Below are positions 49,277-60,420 of a stretch of 64,000 bases of DNA, one piece after another. This stretch comes from Saturnia japonica (lineage: Eukaryota; Arthropoda; Insecta; Lepidoptera; Saturniidae): contig CM065310.1 in NCBI GenBank assembly GCA_033032175.1, positions 4,216,001-4,280,000 on the forward strand. The letters are read 5' to 3'. Both the position numbers and the translations under genes were made by a program. The notes beneath the pieces are model-generated. The model had not been told where the DNA came from. It worked only from the letters and a program-made list of their open reading frames with translations, and ran no database searches. Every line of letters starts with the position of its first letter. Position 1 is the stretch's first letter.

Positions 49277-49941
49277 TAGGGTTGCCACCCGTACTTTATA
49301 ATAAAGTATTGTACGTTATTTCTAGTAATTGTACTCTATACTTTATGAGAATAATAAAGTATGCGAAAATACTTTATTTCGCATAATTTGATTTCTCTGG
49401 GATTCAAAAAAGTTTGGTCGTAAGCTTTTTGATTATAAGGGAATGTTATCGATTGGTAACGAATTAACAGGTAGCCAGCACCACTTGAACGCTCGTTTTT
49501 GCACCCAACTTTACCCCAAATCTCAATATTATGAAAGTCATAGTCAAAACTTCTTGTTTGTTTGTTTCGCGTGAAGCGGTTTGAGTGCAATAAGAATACG
49601 ATTTATCGGTTTTGTAGATTTATGTTAAAGTAAATTACGGACAAGGACAACTTCAGTGAACAAAGTATTCTATGTACACCTACAAAACATAATTTTGATA
49701 ATGAGACGGATCAAAACCTCTCTGAATCTGATAAAAAAGAACTTGAAAACTATAAAGATGCTGTGCAATTGTTTAGGAGTGATGATAATTTGATAACGCT
49801 TGCTAAAAACAATAAAAAAATAAGTTGTTAAAGATAATAATAAAGAAAAATAAATTGCACTTTATTTTGACAGTATTTTTTTTTTTCTTACCTATATTAA
49901 CCAATGTACTTTAATTTGAAGAAAAAAAGGTGGCAACCCTA
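49277..49941. mobile_element. hAT-like non-autonomous element with 8-bp target duplication
   Basis: Terminal inverted repeats TAGGGTTGCCACC (left) and GGTGGCAACCCTA (right) bound 665 bp. The flanks GTCGCAAG (49269-49276) and GTCGCAAA (49942-49949) form an 8-bp duplication with one mismatch. An 8-bp duplication and short AGGGTTGCC-type ends fit the hAT superfamily. A 64-codon frame at 49640-49831 (GTDK-like acidic/Lys-rich, with LSESDKKELENYKDAVQLF) is open to a stop and may be leftover coding sequence. Confidence 0.8.
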
Positions 49942-50219
49942 GTCGCAAATCCCGAGGACTGCTCGTGATCCCTCTGTCTGGCACACTATGGACCCGGCAC
50001 CCGCACGGTGAATCCATGGAATGCTAAGATGTTTGTCTCTTATAATAAATATACGATTAAAATAAAAACCACCAAATGACAAATTTAGAACCCAACAAAA
50101 GCTCTTATTCTTTTTTCCCTCCAAAAATTGATGAGATAGTAAAAGTCCTTTATTCTAATATACATGCATGCTGGTATGTACAACATACGTAGTTGATTTT
50201 TACATGTTTTTGTTTTATA

Positions 50220-50345
50220 ATGGCACGGCGAATTAACTGTACTGTTCCTGATGGTAAGAACAGTACAATCTAACACAACGGTGACGACTGAGAGATCGTA
50301 ATCCATCGACGGTCGCCGCTATCATGCGGCCAACATTGATTTAAC
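50220..50345 (+). repeat. Partial arm of the foldback family
   Basis: TTAACTGTACTGTTCCTGAT, GGTAAGAACAGTACAATCTA and CGACGGTCGCCGCTATCATG match the left arm at 1925 closely. Confidence 0.6.
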
Positions 50346-50708
50346 TACAATTAAATTTATCTTAATTACATCATATCTTGCTTAATTATGAGATGTCTTA
50401 GCCCAATTGCTCAATGTTATTTCTGTATTATTTGTCAAACTAATTATGATAAGAAGTAAGTTCAACGTTTTCAAGTTACGTTTGTAGGCACAATGGTGAC
50501 AAAAATGTTAATAAATTGTAGTAGGAAAATTTTAAGGAAACTGAAATTTTACTTGTTTTGTGCTATTTTTATCAGTTCTCTTGTACGCAATAACATAATA
50601 AACACCTATTGGGTTTCAATCATCAGATAACTATTTGAAGAATAATTTAGACATTTTGTCAGATAACGTATGGAAAACCTGTCAAAATTCAAAAATGATT
50701 CATTAAAT

Positions 50709-50930
50709 CAGATCTCGTGGTGCATGCCCTACTATTGAGACGACAGGTCGCTGGTTCGATCCTCGCCCATGACTGACTTTTGTATGATGAGCATAATTGC
50801 CCGTTGTGTGTCTGGGTATTAAATATCTATATATGTATGTATATAAGCTGTTTAGTTATCAAAATACAAGCTTTGCTTAGTTTTAAATTAAATGGCCGTG
50901 TGTGAAATTGTGTCCCCATATAAATTTAAT
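50709..50930 (+). mobile_element. tRNA-derived SINE
   Basis: A Pol III B-box-like GGTTCGATCCTCG (50752-50764) is followed by the common lepidopteran SINE/LINE tail: GTTGTGTGTCTGGGTATTAA, TATATATGTATGTATATAAG, CAAGCTTTGCTTAG and GGCCGTGTGTGAAATTGTGT. The A box is degraded. Confidence 0.7.
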
Positions 50931-51691
50931 TGAATGAAAATTCCAACTGAAATGAAGACTAAAGTACTTATTGTTTCTTTTAGTTTCAAAATAAAAAATT
51001 TACGTGACTTAATCAAGTTCCCGCTCCACATTGACGATTAAATAAAAAAGAAATATGCATGTTTAGCAAGAAAAATAATAAAATTAAGACGCATTAAGGA
51101 TATTTCTAAAAAAAATTTAAATGTTAAACATAAGAAAAATAATTAAAAAATAATAATTTACAGCTCATTAATTAACGATCATGAACTTTAAAAAATAATC
51201 CAGTCCAGTTTGCTAATAAAATTTCATTTCGACCAGTAACCATGATGGTTTCGGGCGACATCTATAAATGTGTTTTGATATTAATTTTGTAACATTCTAC
51301 ACCCATATATTAACAGATGGCGTTACTAATATGATTTATGCTTTTGATGCAAAATACGAATTAATTTTGAACTTAGAAAATTAATCTACAATGTTCTGTA
51401 GTAGGAAGTCTACAAATAATAATTGTAATAATAAAAAAAAAACAATTGGATAAATGATAATATTTAACGAACTTGTCCCATTCTTTTTTTGAAATTAACA
51501 GATTATTCATTATCGCAAAAAAAAAAATTAGTGCAGTGTATTGCTACCAATAAAACTAAATAGAACCAAGATTCTGTCGTTCAGGAAAGATCGTGCTTGC
51601 GTTTATCAAGCTTTAAATTGTCTGGTCAAAAGATATCCATCCACGCATGACCGAACTTCTTACTGGCCTGAATTTTTTCCTATATTATACA

Positions 51692-51930
51692 CTAGCTGTG
51701 CCCCACGGTTTCACCCGTGCAATGTAGCCCACCGTTGCTTCTCACTTCCCGTACTTGCCTACTACAAGCTTGCCATATTGTTTGACGTTCATGGTTACTG
51801 TTTCACTTCGTAGTATCGTAGCGTGAAGTTATTTAGCCTATAACCTTCCTCAATATATATGCTATAAAAAAAATTCAAAAGTGACTCGTAACGTTCCAGA
51901 GTATAGCGCGTACACACACACAAATGACAT
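51692..51930 (-). mobile_element. Helitron type B, 3' end and body
   Basis: Plus-strand CTAGCTGTGCCCCACGGTTT at the end, then CACTTCCCGTACTTGCCTAC and GTATCGTAGCGTGAAGTTAT, ending near AGTATAGCGCGTACACAC. Confidence 0.68.
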
Positions 51931-52174
51931 TATTAATTATGTTAGACTTATTTCTCGACAATGCTTTCTTTCTTGTAAATTTTGAAAGTAAGAATCCATC
52001 TTTTCCATGTAAAATGTATTCTTGATAATTTCATAACCCCAAAAATAAATGTAATCCGAAGTATCTTAATAATCATCGCAAAAGAATACATTTGAGGGAC
52101 ATAAACACTGACATTCACACGTGATATGCAAAAGGCCCAAATAATATTTCTTTCGGCGACATTTGATTAACAAG

Positions 52175-52395
52175 ACAATTTTTAACAAAAAAGGAAACAA
52201 ACTTCAGTGATTTTGAAGAGTTCCCCTGAGTATCTTCCAAATTGATAGACAAATGCCGATGAAATTAAAATAGGATCTCCAATGAGGTATCGCCTATCCA
52301 ACAAAAACAAGAATCATCCAAATCGGTTCATAAACAAAGAAGCTATGGCTGAACAATCCATTAAAAAAACATTCGAATTGAGTAACTAATCAACT
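52175..52395 (+). repeat. Interspersed repeat E
   Basis: AACTTCAGTGATTTTGAAGA, GAGTTCCCCTGAGTATCTTC, GGTATCGCCTATCCAACAAA and ACATTCGAATTGAGTAACT match the copy at 37165 in order. Confidence 0.5.
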
Positions 52396-52659
52396 AGGAG
52401 TAAACGAATACACATAGCGCTTCGACTAGAAATAATTTATATAAAACCGCAGGTAGCAGACTTTTAAACTGATAACGTTATCGGTCACGACCGTATGAGC
52501 GTCACTTAAATATAATTAATCATCAATTAATTGTAGACGACCTCTACTGTCATTTGCGATTAGTCCCTTTCGGTTTTTTTTTCCTTTTGTTTATTACTGT
52601 AATAAGTAACAAACTGGCATGCAGTGGACTGCATCAAGTGAACTGACTTTATCTTTAAA

Positions 52660-52800
52660 TTTATACGTATCCAGTCGTTGGCACCACTCGCTGATAGGCC
52701 TCGTTTAAGCACGTTTCGTGGGTGGCGGCCAACACTGGACTGGCAAGAAAAAGTATTTACACAAAACCCCGTACCATGCCAGCGACTGGATACGTATAAA
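52660..52800. repeat. Imperfect palindrome: 22-bp inverted arms around 95 bp
   Basis: TTTATACGTATCCAGTCG (52660-52677) continuing TTGGC is repeated inverted as GCCAGCGACTGGATACGTAT then AAA at 52778-52800. It could be a tiny MITE or a foldback stem. The loop is GC-richer than the surroundings. Confidence 0.75.
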
Positions 52801-53324
52801 TCAGCTTTAGGAACTGTGTTAACATCTTGTGTGACATTGCGTGTTGCCTTTAGATGTAGCGGTGGTGCCTCCGCAGTTAAAGCTTGTATGTACTGATTCT
52901 TCCGCTTTTACACGATTTCGATCATTAAACTGAGAATAATCAATCTTATAACAAAAGCTTAGGGAAATTCGAACTAGCATTCAAAATATCATTCTCGGAG
53001 ACTTGCAAAAAGACTACATAATGTATATCGTTGAGTAACACTTGCATGCAAGCAACAAAACAAATACATAAAAATATTTTTGTGAAATATAAATACTTGA
53101 AAAAAAAATCTACCCATAATTCGACATAAAGACAAAGTGTTTTTTACAAATAAAATCTATATACAAAATAATCTTCAGATAGTTCCAACATACACCGTTT
53201 CAAAATGTGAAGCTTGACCAATATACTTACTGACTTAAAATCAAAGTTGTATTATAGAACAATCAAAGCCTACAAAAGATATTTTGCTAAAAACACAAGA
53301 CCTGAATAAAATCAGTCAAAATCA

Positions 53325-53720
53325 AAAAATACTTTATTTTATTTAGGCCCCAAGGAGACACTTATGAATGTCAAAACACTACTACCGGTTCGAAAAACAT
53401 CCCAGTCATCGAGAAGAACCGGCAAGAAACTCGATCTAGATTATCTGTTTTTATCAACTGTACAAAGAACATTTATATTTAATAATCATTTAATTAATAT
53501 TTCGTGGATGCACATCACTATAATTCACATAATGATCGACCCTGTAATAACCCTTTGACATGGTCCTTGAACTCATTGTCTGGAAAATCAGTTAGTGTGC
53601 TTCGTGATCTTATTATAGAACCTAATATTATTACCTAGAAAACTTTTTAGTCTTATTAAAGCTAAAACACGGTAAGACTAATTTATGTCTATTTATACTA
53701 TTAAAACTGTGATGGTCTTT
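53325..53720 (-). mobile_element. LINE 3' end (ORF2 C-terminus plus 3' UTR)
   Basis: The 3' UTR reads on the plus strand TACTTTATTTTATTTAGGCC ... GAGAAGAACCGGCAAGAAAC, as in the copies at 41040 and 55685. Upstream on the minus strand, degraded coding reads FNKTKKFSR and LIFQTMSSRTMSKGYY, matching NKTKKSFLGN...DFPDNKFKAHVK-type LINE C-termini after frameshift. Confidence 0.65.
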
Positions 53721-53894
53721 GACAAGATCTAGCTTGTCAGTTTTTACGAATATAAATAAAACTGTCAAGAATGTATTGGGAAGGCAAAGTTAAGACATTG
53801 CATTCCTGGAATTTGTTCATTATTCATTCGCGAGGTCTTATGTTGTATATTGCTCAAATTCCGTAGCACACGCAGTTTTATTAAGAAAAATAAG

Positions 53895-54408
53895 AGCCGT
53901 TCATAAAATACGTCCGCACTTATAGAGGGATGTAGTTTCGCTTACTGTGACAAAGGGGGGTCTAAAGAAACGTGACGTTCGCAACTCGTCCAAACATGTC
54001 TGCAAATTTTTATCTCGGTATTTTTTTTTCATATTTGTTACATTAGAAAGTCATTCATATCATATTTGTAAATTTATAAATATTTTTACGTATATATTTC
54101 CATCATATCCATCCATCCAACAGGCTTAATACTTGTTACATTTAATTTAAAAAAAATTGTTATTTGTTTTTCGACATCAGCACTAAGCGTTGCGATCCGT
54201 CACAATTAAAGTTTTATTATTGCAAATAATAACTATGTATTTAAAAATATCGAAATTTTTGCACTATTAATTGCCATATATCATGTAATGGGGGCTCTGT
54301 CATTCGTGACGCAATATTGATTGGTCGCAGAAAATTTGACACAGTGTGACGAACGAGTGTAAGCAGTCTAAACAGGTAAAATTTTACGTGACGTAATTTA
54401 TGAACGAT
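53895..54408. mobile_element. MITE of the same terminal family, in CCR4 intron 3
   Basis: The ends CCGTTCATAAAATACGTCCG and (reversed) TCGTTCATAAATTACGTCAC are inverted repeats related to those at 33441. The subterminal TGTGAC...GGGG motifs also match. The right end lies about 15 bp from the splice donor of CCR4 exon 3. Confidence 0.7.
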
Positions 54409-54424
54409 AGGACAAACAATTTAC

Positions 54425-54600
54425 CTTGTAAGTTGTCGAGCATGTACGTGAGCAGCTTGGCAGTGCCGTTTGAGTCGTTGTATATTGAGAGCATCTCCTT
54501 ATTGAGGGGGTTGCCTTGCAGCCCGAGGAGTTGCAAGTGGAACAGTCTACCGAGCTCGTAGGGCAAGGCACGAAGGTAATTGTTGTGCAAGTGTAGTTCT
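54425..54600 (-). CDS. twin: CCR4 (CNOT6/twin), third coding exon: end of LRR domain
   Basis: This 176-nt exon runs from a GTTACAG acceptor to an ACAAG|GTAA donor. It completes the split Arg and encodes ELHLHNNYLRALPYELG, LFHLQLLGLQGNPL, and then the linker leading to LLTYMLDNLQ. These are hallmark residues of the last CCR4 repeats and of the helix before the exonuclease domain (vertebrate CNOT6 has RELLLNNNLLRVLPYELG and LLNFMLDNLA). The endonuclease/exonuclease/phosphatase domain should follow on the same strand at lower coordinates, but no such exon was found in the window. Reading through the donor adds 13 residues and then a TAA at 54384 that lies inside a neighbouring MITE. The three exons together cover about 159 residues of a protein usually near 550. 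Confidence 0.93.
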
Positions 54601-54974
54601 CTGTAACAATCATTAATAATTTAGAATATCGCTTAGTTCGCGCAAATTAGGGTAAGATGGTAAAATGGTTACAGTCGCCTATGAAAAACTGGAACATCAA
54701 TGATTATATTGTTACGTACTCTAAGTAAACATTTCGCCGCCGGACTTGCAGCAAAAAAAAACAACTGCTCCGTCACGCCGGCAACTCTCACAAGTTTAAT
54801 GACGATCGGGGCTGCCTGCCTATTTCTGCTGTAAATACCGGCAGCATACCCACGCGGTAAAAGTGCAGTACATATATAGGTTAGCCTTTAGAGGGTATCT
54901 TAAGTATTTAAAGCCCCAGGTTCAAACCCTAGTGAGAATCGAAATTTGTCGATAGTTTTCCTTTTCCGTGATAT

Positions 54975-55065
54975 GGAATTATTTTTGAAGTTATCGTGGC
55001 TCAGTGGTAGCGCCGGTCGACGTGATTTCGAATCCCTACAATGAGTTTGGGCTTCAATTGCGATG
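54975..55065 (+). repeat. tRNA-like (SINE head) repeat, copy 1
   Basis: TGGCTCAGTGGTAGCGC resembles a Pol III A box, and GATTTCGAATCCCTACAATG resembles a B box. The spacing is too short for a functional tRNA, so it is read as a SINE head. A diverged copy lies at 62655-62745. Both are within CCR4 gene space. Confidence 0.5.
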
Positions 55066-55404
55066 CTAAGTTGGGATTCAGTATTTATTTTATTTTATAA
55101 GACACAAATACAGGTAAGAGATAAAAAAATAACAATAATAACTTAACTCTAAATATCTATTTAAATTTAACACTCTACGACATATGTGCACAGCTTTCAT
55201 TGTTAACAAGTACTGATTATATCTAAATGGACTGTGAAAATCTATGAATTAATAAGAAAATAGATTATATTGAGTTTTTAAATTTAGATTATATAAAAAT
55301 ATGTCGTCTTGTAAATTAAGTTCCTTATAACGCCTACATATTCTATAAATGGGCCCGTAGTGACTTCACGAGGTAATGTATTGACTTCGTCTCAAGCGCG
55401 CATA

Positions 55405-55495
55405 TGGCAGGGATTTGTCAAGTCCGGTGAATCTGTAAAAGCCGTCAGAGGTTCCAGGGCCCCTAAGGCTAACAGTATAGTCAGTTCTAAAAAAA
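55405..55495 (-). repeat. Unclassified repeat J, copy 3
   Basis: On the plus strand AGTCCGGTGAATCTGTAAAA, GCCGTCAGAGGTTCCAGGGC and CCCTAAGGCTAACAGTATAG are the inverse of copies 1 and 2. It lies in CCR4 intron 2. Open frames here on both strands (55360-55623) are chance. Confidence 0.5.
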
Positions 55496-55684
55496 TGGCA
55501 GGTATTAGCAAGCCGACAGTAGTGCGGAGCGGACGTATACTGGTGAGATGGCGAAGGGGTATTATAGGGTGGCTGATTACGTGAATGATGGTGATGTCTG
55601 GATGTGATTTCCTCACTGTACATCTACTGAAAATGATAATAATTGTATCTAATTAAATACTGTAAACCCAATTAAAAACAAAGA

Positions 55685-55825
55685 TAATAAGATGTTGATA
55701 AAACCGATCGAGTTTCTTGTCGGTTCTTCTCAATGGCTGGGATGTTTTCCGAACCGGTGGTAGTGTTTTGACATTCAAAAGAGCCTTCTTAAGGTCTAAA
55801 TTGAATAAAAGATATTTTGATTTTG
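55685..55825 (+). mobile_element. LINE 3' UTR fragment (same family as 53325 copy)
   Basis: Contains GTTTCTTGTCGGTTCTTCTC, CCGAACCGGTGGTAGTG and TTGAATAAAAGATA in the order seen, inverted, at 53325-53450. It lies in CCR4 intron 2. Confidence 0.65.
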
Positions 55826-56389
55826 ATACTTTGGCTGTTTCCGAAACGTAACAAACTAATTCTATTTCTAAGAACCTTTGTCTCGCTAGTGTTAATACTT
55901 CGTAAAAATGATGGTAATAAAAATTCTTTTTTTTTTTGGTAAGTGTTTGTTATATATCTATTATCGCAAAATAATTTCACATGAGTAATCAAAGTATAAG
56001 TAAATAAAAAACAAAAATACAAAAGTATTTTGTTACTAAACACCGTATTAATCAAATGATAACGACGATAATACAGTGTTGTTATTACGAATATCATGAA
56101 TATTGTAATTTAAATAATAATAGATTCGTGAGACTTCATACCAAGGTCATTGAACTCGAACCAGTTATGATAAGTACGCGAATTGATTCGAATGTATTTT
56201 TGTAAACACGCCTAATAACGAGAAGCCGGCCTTATTTGCTATTTCGAGCCTCTTATGGTTTCAAATTTAGATTTAAATTAGAATCAGCGACTTGTTGTTT
56301 TTGTAACTATTCAAATACACAAACTTATAATACTAAAACGATTTAGGTTTAAAAACGAATCTAATAAGAAATAAAATAAAGTATGTACA

Positions 56390-56895
56390 TCTATACGAGT
56401 AATGAAATTGAAGTGTCTATTTGTAAGGTCACAGCTACACATGTTGTGCTTTTTACTAAATGCATGTAAGTACTTAAAACAAAAAAGATATTATTAACAT
56501 TTTTGTGTCTGTTCCGGGTAATCTCCGAAACGGTTAGACCGATTTTGACGGGATTTTCATTGGCAGATATCTGATGTTATACGGAGCAACTAAAGCTACT
56601 CTTATTTTAAAAAAAACAAGGGTTCCGCTCAAAAATAACTTATAATTTTGAATCAATTCAGGTGCTTAAATGTTTTACGCTGAGTAAACCAGAAGAGATA
56701 TACCAAATTAATGTACGACATAATTGTAGATATTAAAAAGACCTACAAACAAGTAAACAATCAATCAGCAAGGTCTATATTCGAAAGATCATTTTTGACC
56801 ATAAAATGACCGGTAGATGGGGCAGCATACTTCGAGAGTATTCCCGATCGACGGTATTCTGTAGCCCACGTGAGCGCAGCCGCGGGCACAGCTAG
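56390..56895 (+). mobile_element. Helitron-like element, type A, in CCR4 gene-proximal intron 2 DNA
   Basis: Starts TCTATACGAGTAATGAAATT and ends AGCCGCGGGCACAGCTAG|T. The core is diverged but in order (TCCGGGTAATCTCCGAAACG; TTACGCTGAGTAAACC). It opposes the gene strand. Confidence 0.8.
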
Positions 56896-56904
56896 TTTAT
56901 AATA

Positions 56905-58300
56905 AAAAAGTTCATGTATTTGACCCCATATTATGTAATTTGGTGTCATTCTATGTGAACTAGTTTGGATATTGTGTATACGTGAAGTGGATCATAAATA
57001 AATAAAAACATTAATTTTGAATTGCAAAAACTTCCTAAACCGTTCTAACAAATCCACCGTCTTATTAGAGCCAACTCAGAAAATTAGAAAGGACTATGAA
57101 CCAATACCTTATAAAAATTAACACTGGTAAAATGCTCCCGCGGCACCAAAACAAGAAGAAGAATTACAGAATACCCAAGATATAATATAAAATTTTTAAA
57201 ATATATCTACAATATTGAGAAAGATCGTAAAAATTTTGATCAAAAATGTAAAAAAAAGTTTTTATAAAAATATATATGTATAGACATATTGTGACCAGAT
57301 TTATACACCAACCTTCCTACATTCGTTCATAGATATAAAAAAACATCCATATAGAACATGAAAAGTTCCTATGTAAATAATCGTAATTTTAACTTAACTA
57401 ATAAACTCCTATAAATCTAATCTCTTAATTATCGTCTATATGACCTGTATACAAAGGCAATATTTGATATATCGTACTTTTTATCAAGCAACTCGAAGCT
57501 ATATAAAAATTAAACAATACTCGGAATCGTATCAACACAATTGAAAATTACTAAACAACTGCTAAAGTTACGGCTTTAGCAACTTCTATGTTTAATTTTA
57601 CCAAACTTATCGGCACCATTAACATCTCTAAAGAATGTTTACGGTGTGTTATTTATGCAAGAGAATGAAGATATAATAACTTACGCACAATAAAAAATAC
57701 TTTGTTTCTATTCATTAAAAAATAAAAGTAAACATTTATGGCTGACGACAGCATTGCCATTGCTGTAAAATAGTCTAAACTCACCACATTTTTTTTTTTA
57801 GTAAAAATATATTAAGCATAGTGTAATGATCATTTTAATGCGAGTTTAAAGTAGTAGTTAATTCAGTGAAGTATGTACTGTCTGGTAATAAATTTCAATT
57901 TAAAAAAATCGTTTGATACAGGCCATACTGTGTTGTATTACTGATGAGAAAAACAACGAGGCCGAGGTCGTTCGAACGTCCTCGGATATAAACAGTAAGT
58001 GCCCTTGTGATTGCAAAATTTAAAATAAAAGAACATACAATTTTAAAAAGTAGTATATAGAGGGTTTTTAAGCAAGAACTTTTTTTTATTCTTAAATTTT
58101 TTGAGGCTTTTATGCAATTCGCATATGTCAGCCTCATTGTAATATAACCGTAACATACTTTCATAGTAATATATATAATATTATAAATTTAATAATAAGA
58201 AGCAATTGATATAAATAGACTAGCTGCCTCATTAGTGGATGTTATTTTTTAAAACAAAATAAAGCAAAGAATTGAGACTAAAAGATTCAAATTTTTATAG
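56905..58300 (-). other. CCR4 intron 2, unassigned AT-rich part
   Basis: No exon or repeat was recognised between the type A Helitron and the rosa-type mariner. Confidence 0.5.
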
Positions 58301-58309
58301 TATTAGATC

Positions 58310-59330
58310 ATTTTATAGTATTTATATCAGAAATATTATGATATCGGACAAATATCCACCACGACCATGCTTACAGGTGTTGATTCTTTCATTAAAATTT
58401 TCAATCACTTTTTCGCAAAATGGCTGGTTTATTTCGTTAATCACGTCACGGATTTTAAGTTTTAAGGATGCAATCAATTCGATTGGCTCCGTATAGACTG
58501 TCTTTAACATCGCCCCATAAAAAATAATCCAGTAGTGTTATATCTAACGATCGGGCTAACCACTTAACAGGTGAATTTCATAAAATTATGCGATCGGAAA
58601 ATTTGATTTGCAATAAATTCAATGTTTCGGTGGCTGTGTGACTTGTGGCACCATCCTGTTGAAATGACATGTCAGTGATATCCATATCATCAATAATAGG
58701 CCAAAATTTATTCATTAACATCTCTCTGTAGCTTTTCCGCATTTCCAGTCCAATTTTCGAAAATATACGGCTCAATCACGTTTCCACATCACACATAGCG
58801 CACCATACAGTGACACGTTGAGCATGCAAAGGTTTCTCAACAATCGCTCTTTGATTTTCTAAAGCACAAATGCGATAATTTTGCTTGTTGACGTATCCAG
58901 ACAAATGAAAATGGCTTTATCTAAAAAAATATTTTTTCTGAAAAACAATCGGGTTGTTCTTGAATGAATTCAGCGAATCTAAGGTGCTGTAAATGGTCGG
59001 CCAACTTCTATTATTGCATCAGTTGCACAAAATTCACTATGTGTTCGTTGTGGAAATTCGCAACTGTTGAGAACGCCGAGAAATGGACAAATACGGATCT
59101 TCTTCAATACTGTGCCTCAGGGCTGCGATGTTTTCACTTGAACGAACCGATCGAACACGCGTTGGTGTTGGCACAATATGTACCAAATTCTTAATAGCGG
59201 TTTCAAAAGTACGATATGTTGACCGAAAACATCACGAATTTTACGAAATTGCATTGCGGCAATACTTCGCACATAAAAACTTAAAAATACAGCTCAGAAA
59301 AATAAACTGTATGATGGTACGATAATTGAA
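58310..59330 (-). mobile_element. Degraded mariner-family element of rosa type (DD41D)
   Basis: The transposase remnant is spread over several frames. Order on the minus strand: an N-terminal part around 59320-59080, HLSGYVNKQNYRI and PLHAQRVTVWCA around 58900-58790, KSYREMLMNKFWPIID, FQQDGATSHTA, then WLARSLDITLLDYFLWG, and a C-terminal KLKIRDVINEINQP near 58430. A TGA at 58578 interrupts the frame after SDRII, and a frameshift follows near 58500. Counting through the stop, 41 residues separate the Asp of QQDG from that of LLDYF, the spacing of rosa-like mariners. The element is dead. It lies in CCR4 intron 2, on the same strand as the gene. Clear terminal repeats were not found. Confidence 0.82.
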
Positions 59331-59731
59331 TATGTATTGACAAACATAACATCATGTAACCCCTCCTACGTAGCCAGCCAGACAAGATTTAGTAGTTACT
59401 TAACCATGGATTGCATAACAATAATTGACAACACGAAGCAATTGTTTGCTAATATTATGAACAAAAATTGCATTGCCAATTTTGGGTGATTAATTTGCAA
59501 TGAGAAATAAAGTATAGGAGTCAATGAAGGAAATAAATTGGTTGATTGCATAAATAACACACTGTCGAGGAAAGTTGATAATAATATCAAGAAATGCAAA
59601 AACTATTATTAGGTATAAGGGAGAAGACGAAACTCTGAAGCCAGATTGCTAGCATAAAAGAGTGAATTAACAAAGGTAAGATTATCAGTTTGTTGTCAAT
59701 TAAATCAGTGTCTGTATGAATCATAAGTTAC

Positions 59732-59925
59732 CTGAGTTGTATAAGGTCTCCGAGCTCGGTTGGCAGCGATCGTAACTTATTGTTTGACACGTCCAGTGTG
59801 TGAAGATTGACTAACTGATTGATGTCGGACGGGATGCGCTGTAGTGAGTTGTCGTTCAAATACAGCGCAGTGAGGTGTGTCAGTTGAAACAGCTGCGGCG
59901 CCAAGGCGCGCACACCTCCTGTTAC
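59732..59925 (-). CDS. twin: CCR4 (CNOT6/twin), second coding exon: leucine-rich repeats
   Basis: This 194-nt exon runs from a TTTCAG acceptor (59926-59928) to a GTAAC donor (59731-59727). It encodes VTGGVRAL and then leucine-rich repeats with the motifs LTHLTALYLNDNSLQRIP, LVNLHTLDVSNNKLRSLP and the start of a third repeat, LIQLR. The order and wording match the LRR domain of CCR4/CNOT6, which binds the NOT1-associated adaptor CAF1/CNOT7 and so tethers the nuclease to the complex. The exon ends in AG, and the Arg codon is completed by the first A of the next exon (phase 2). The 2.6-kb intron before it holds LINE, Helitron and MITE debris. The 5.1-kb intron after it holds a broken mariner. 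Confidence 0.93.
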
Positions 59926-60002
59926 CTGAAAGGGATACACAAGAATTGACAAATTTAGAAACTATAAACAGACACAGATATTAGCAAACGGCTCATTAAG
60001 AC

Positions 60003-60420
60003 CTACATCTGGAACATAGCCTTGTATGGCTGTGAAACACGGACGTGAATCAAAGGGGCAGAGAAAGGTTGACTGCGTTTGACATGTGGTGTTGGATGAG
60101 GATGGAAAACATCAGTTGGACATAACGAATTACAAATGAGGAAGTGTAAAGACTGGTCGACGAGGAAAGACAGTTATTGAGAAACATAAATAACAGAAGA
60201 GGAAAGATGATTGGACATTTGATAAGGCACAAGTTCTTCAAAACAATTTTGGAAGGAAATATTGACGGAAACCGAGGAAGAGGATGATCTAGACGAAGCT
60301 TTTTCAAAAAAGTGAAGATAAAGTGGGAGTCGTGTCATATCAAGAGGTCTAAAGAAAGGCAGAGGATAGGGAACAGTGGCAACTGCTCCATCGACAAGAG
60401 CTGAGATCTTAAATTAAAAA
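60003..60420 (+). mobile_element. LINE RT fragment in CCR4 intron 1
   Basis: The plus strand, with several frameshifts, encodes IWNIALYGCETRT, MWCWMRMENISWT, NINNRRGKMIGHLIRH, ILEGNIDGNRGRGRSRR and KERQRIGNSGNC. This is the order of the C-terminal part of RTE/endonuclease-RT LINEs (W..ALYGCE.W..., R.GRR.R...). It opposes the gene strand. Confidence 0.75.

Noticed and set aside
54975..55065. Possible functional tRNA gene
   Set aside because: A- and B-box-like motifs are present but no cloverleaf with acceptor and anticodon stems could be drawn. A relative at 62655 supports a SINE head.
55360..55623. Open frames on both strands as a possible gene exon in CCR4 intron 2
   Set aside because: The region contains repeat J, seen twice more in the window, and the frames show no family signature.
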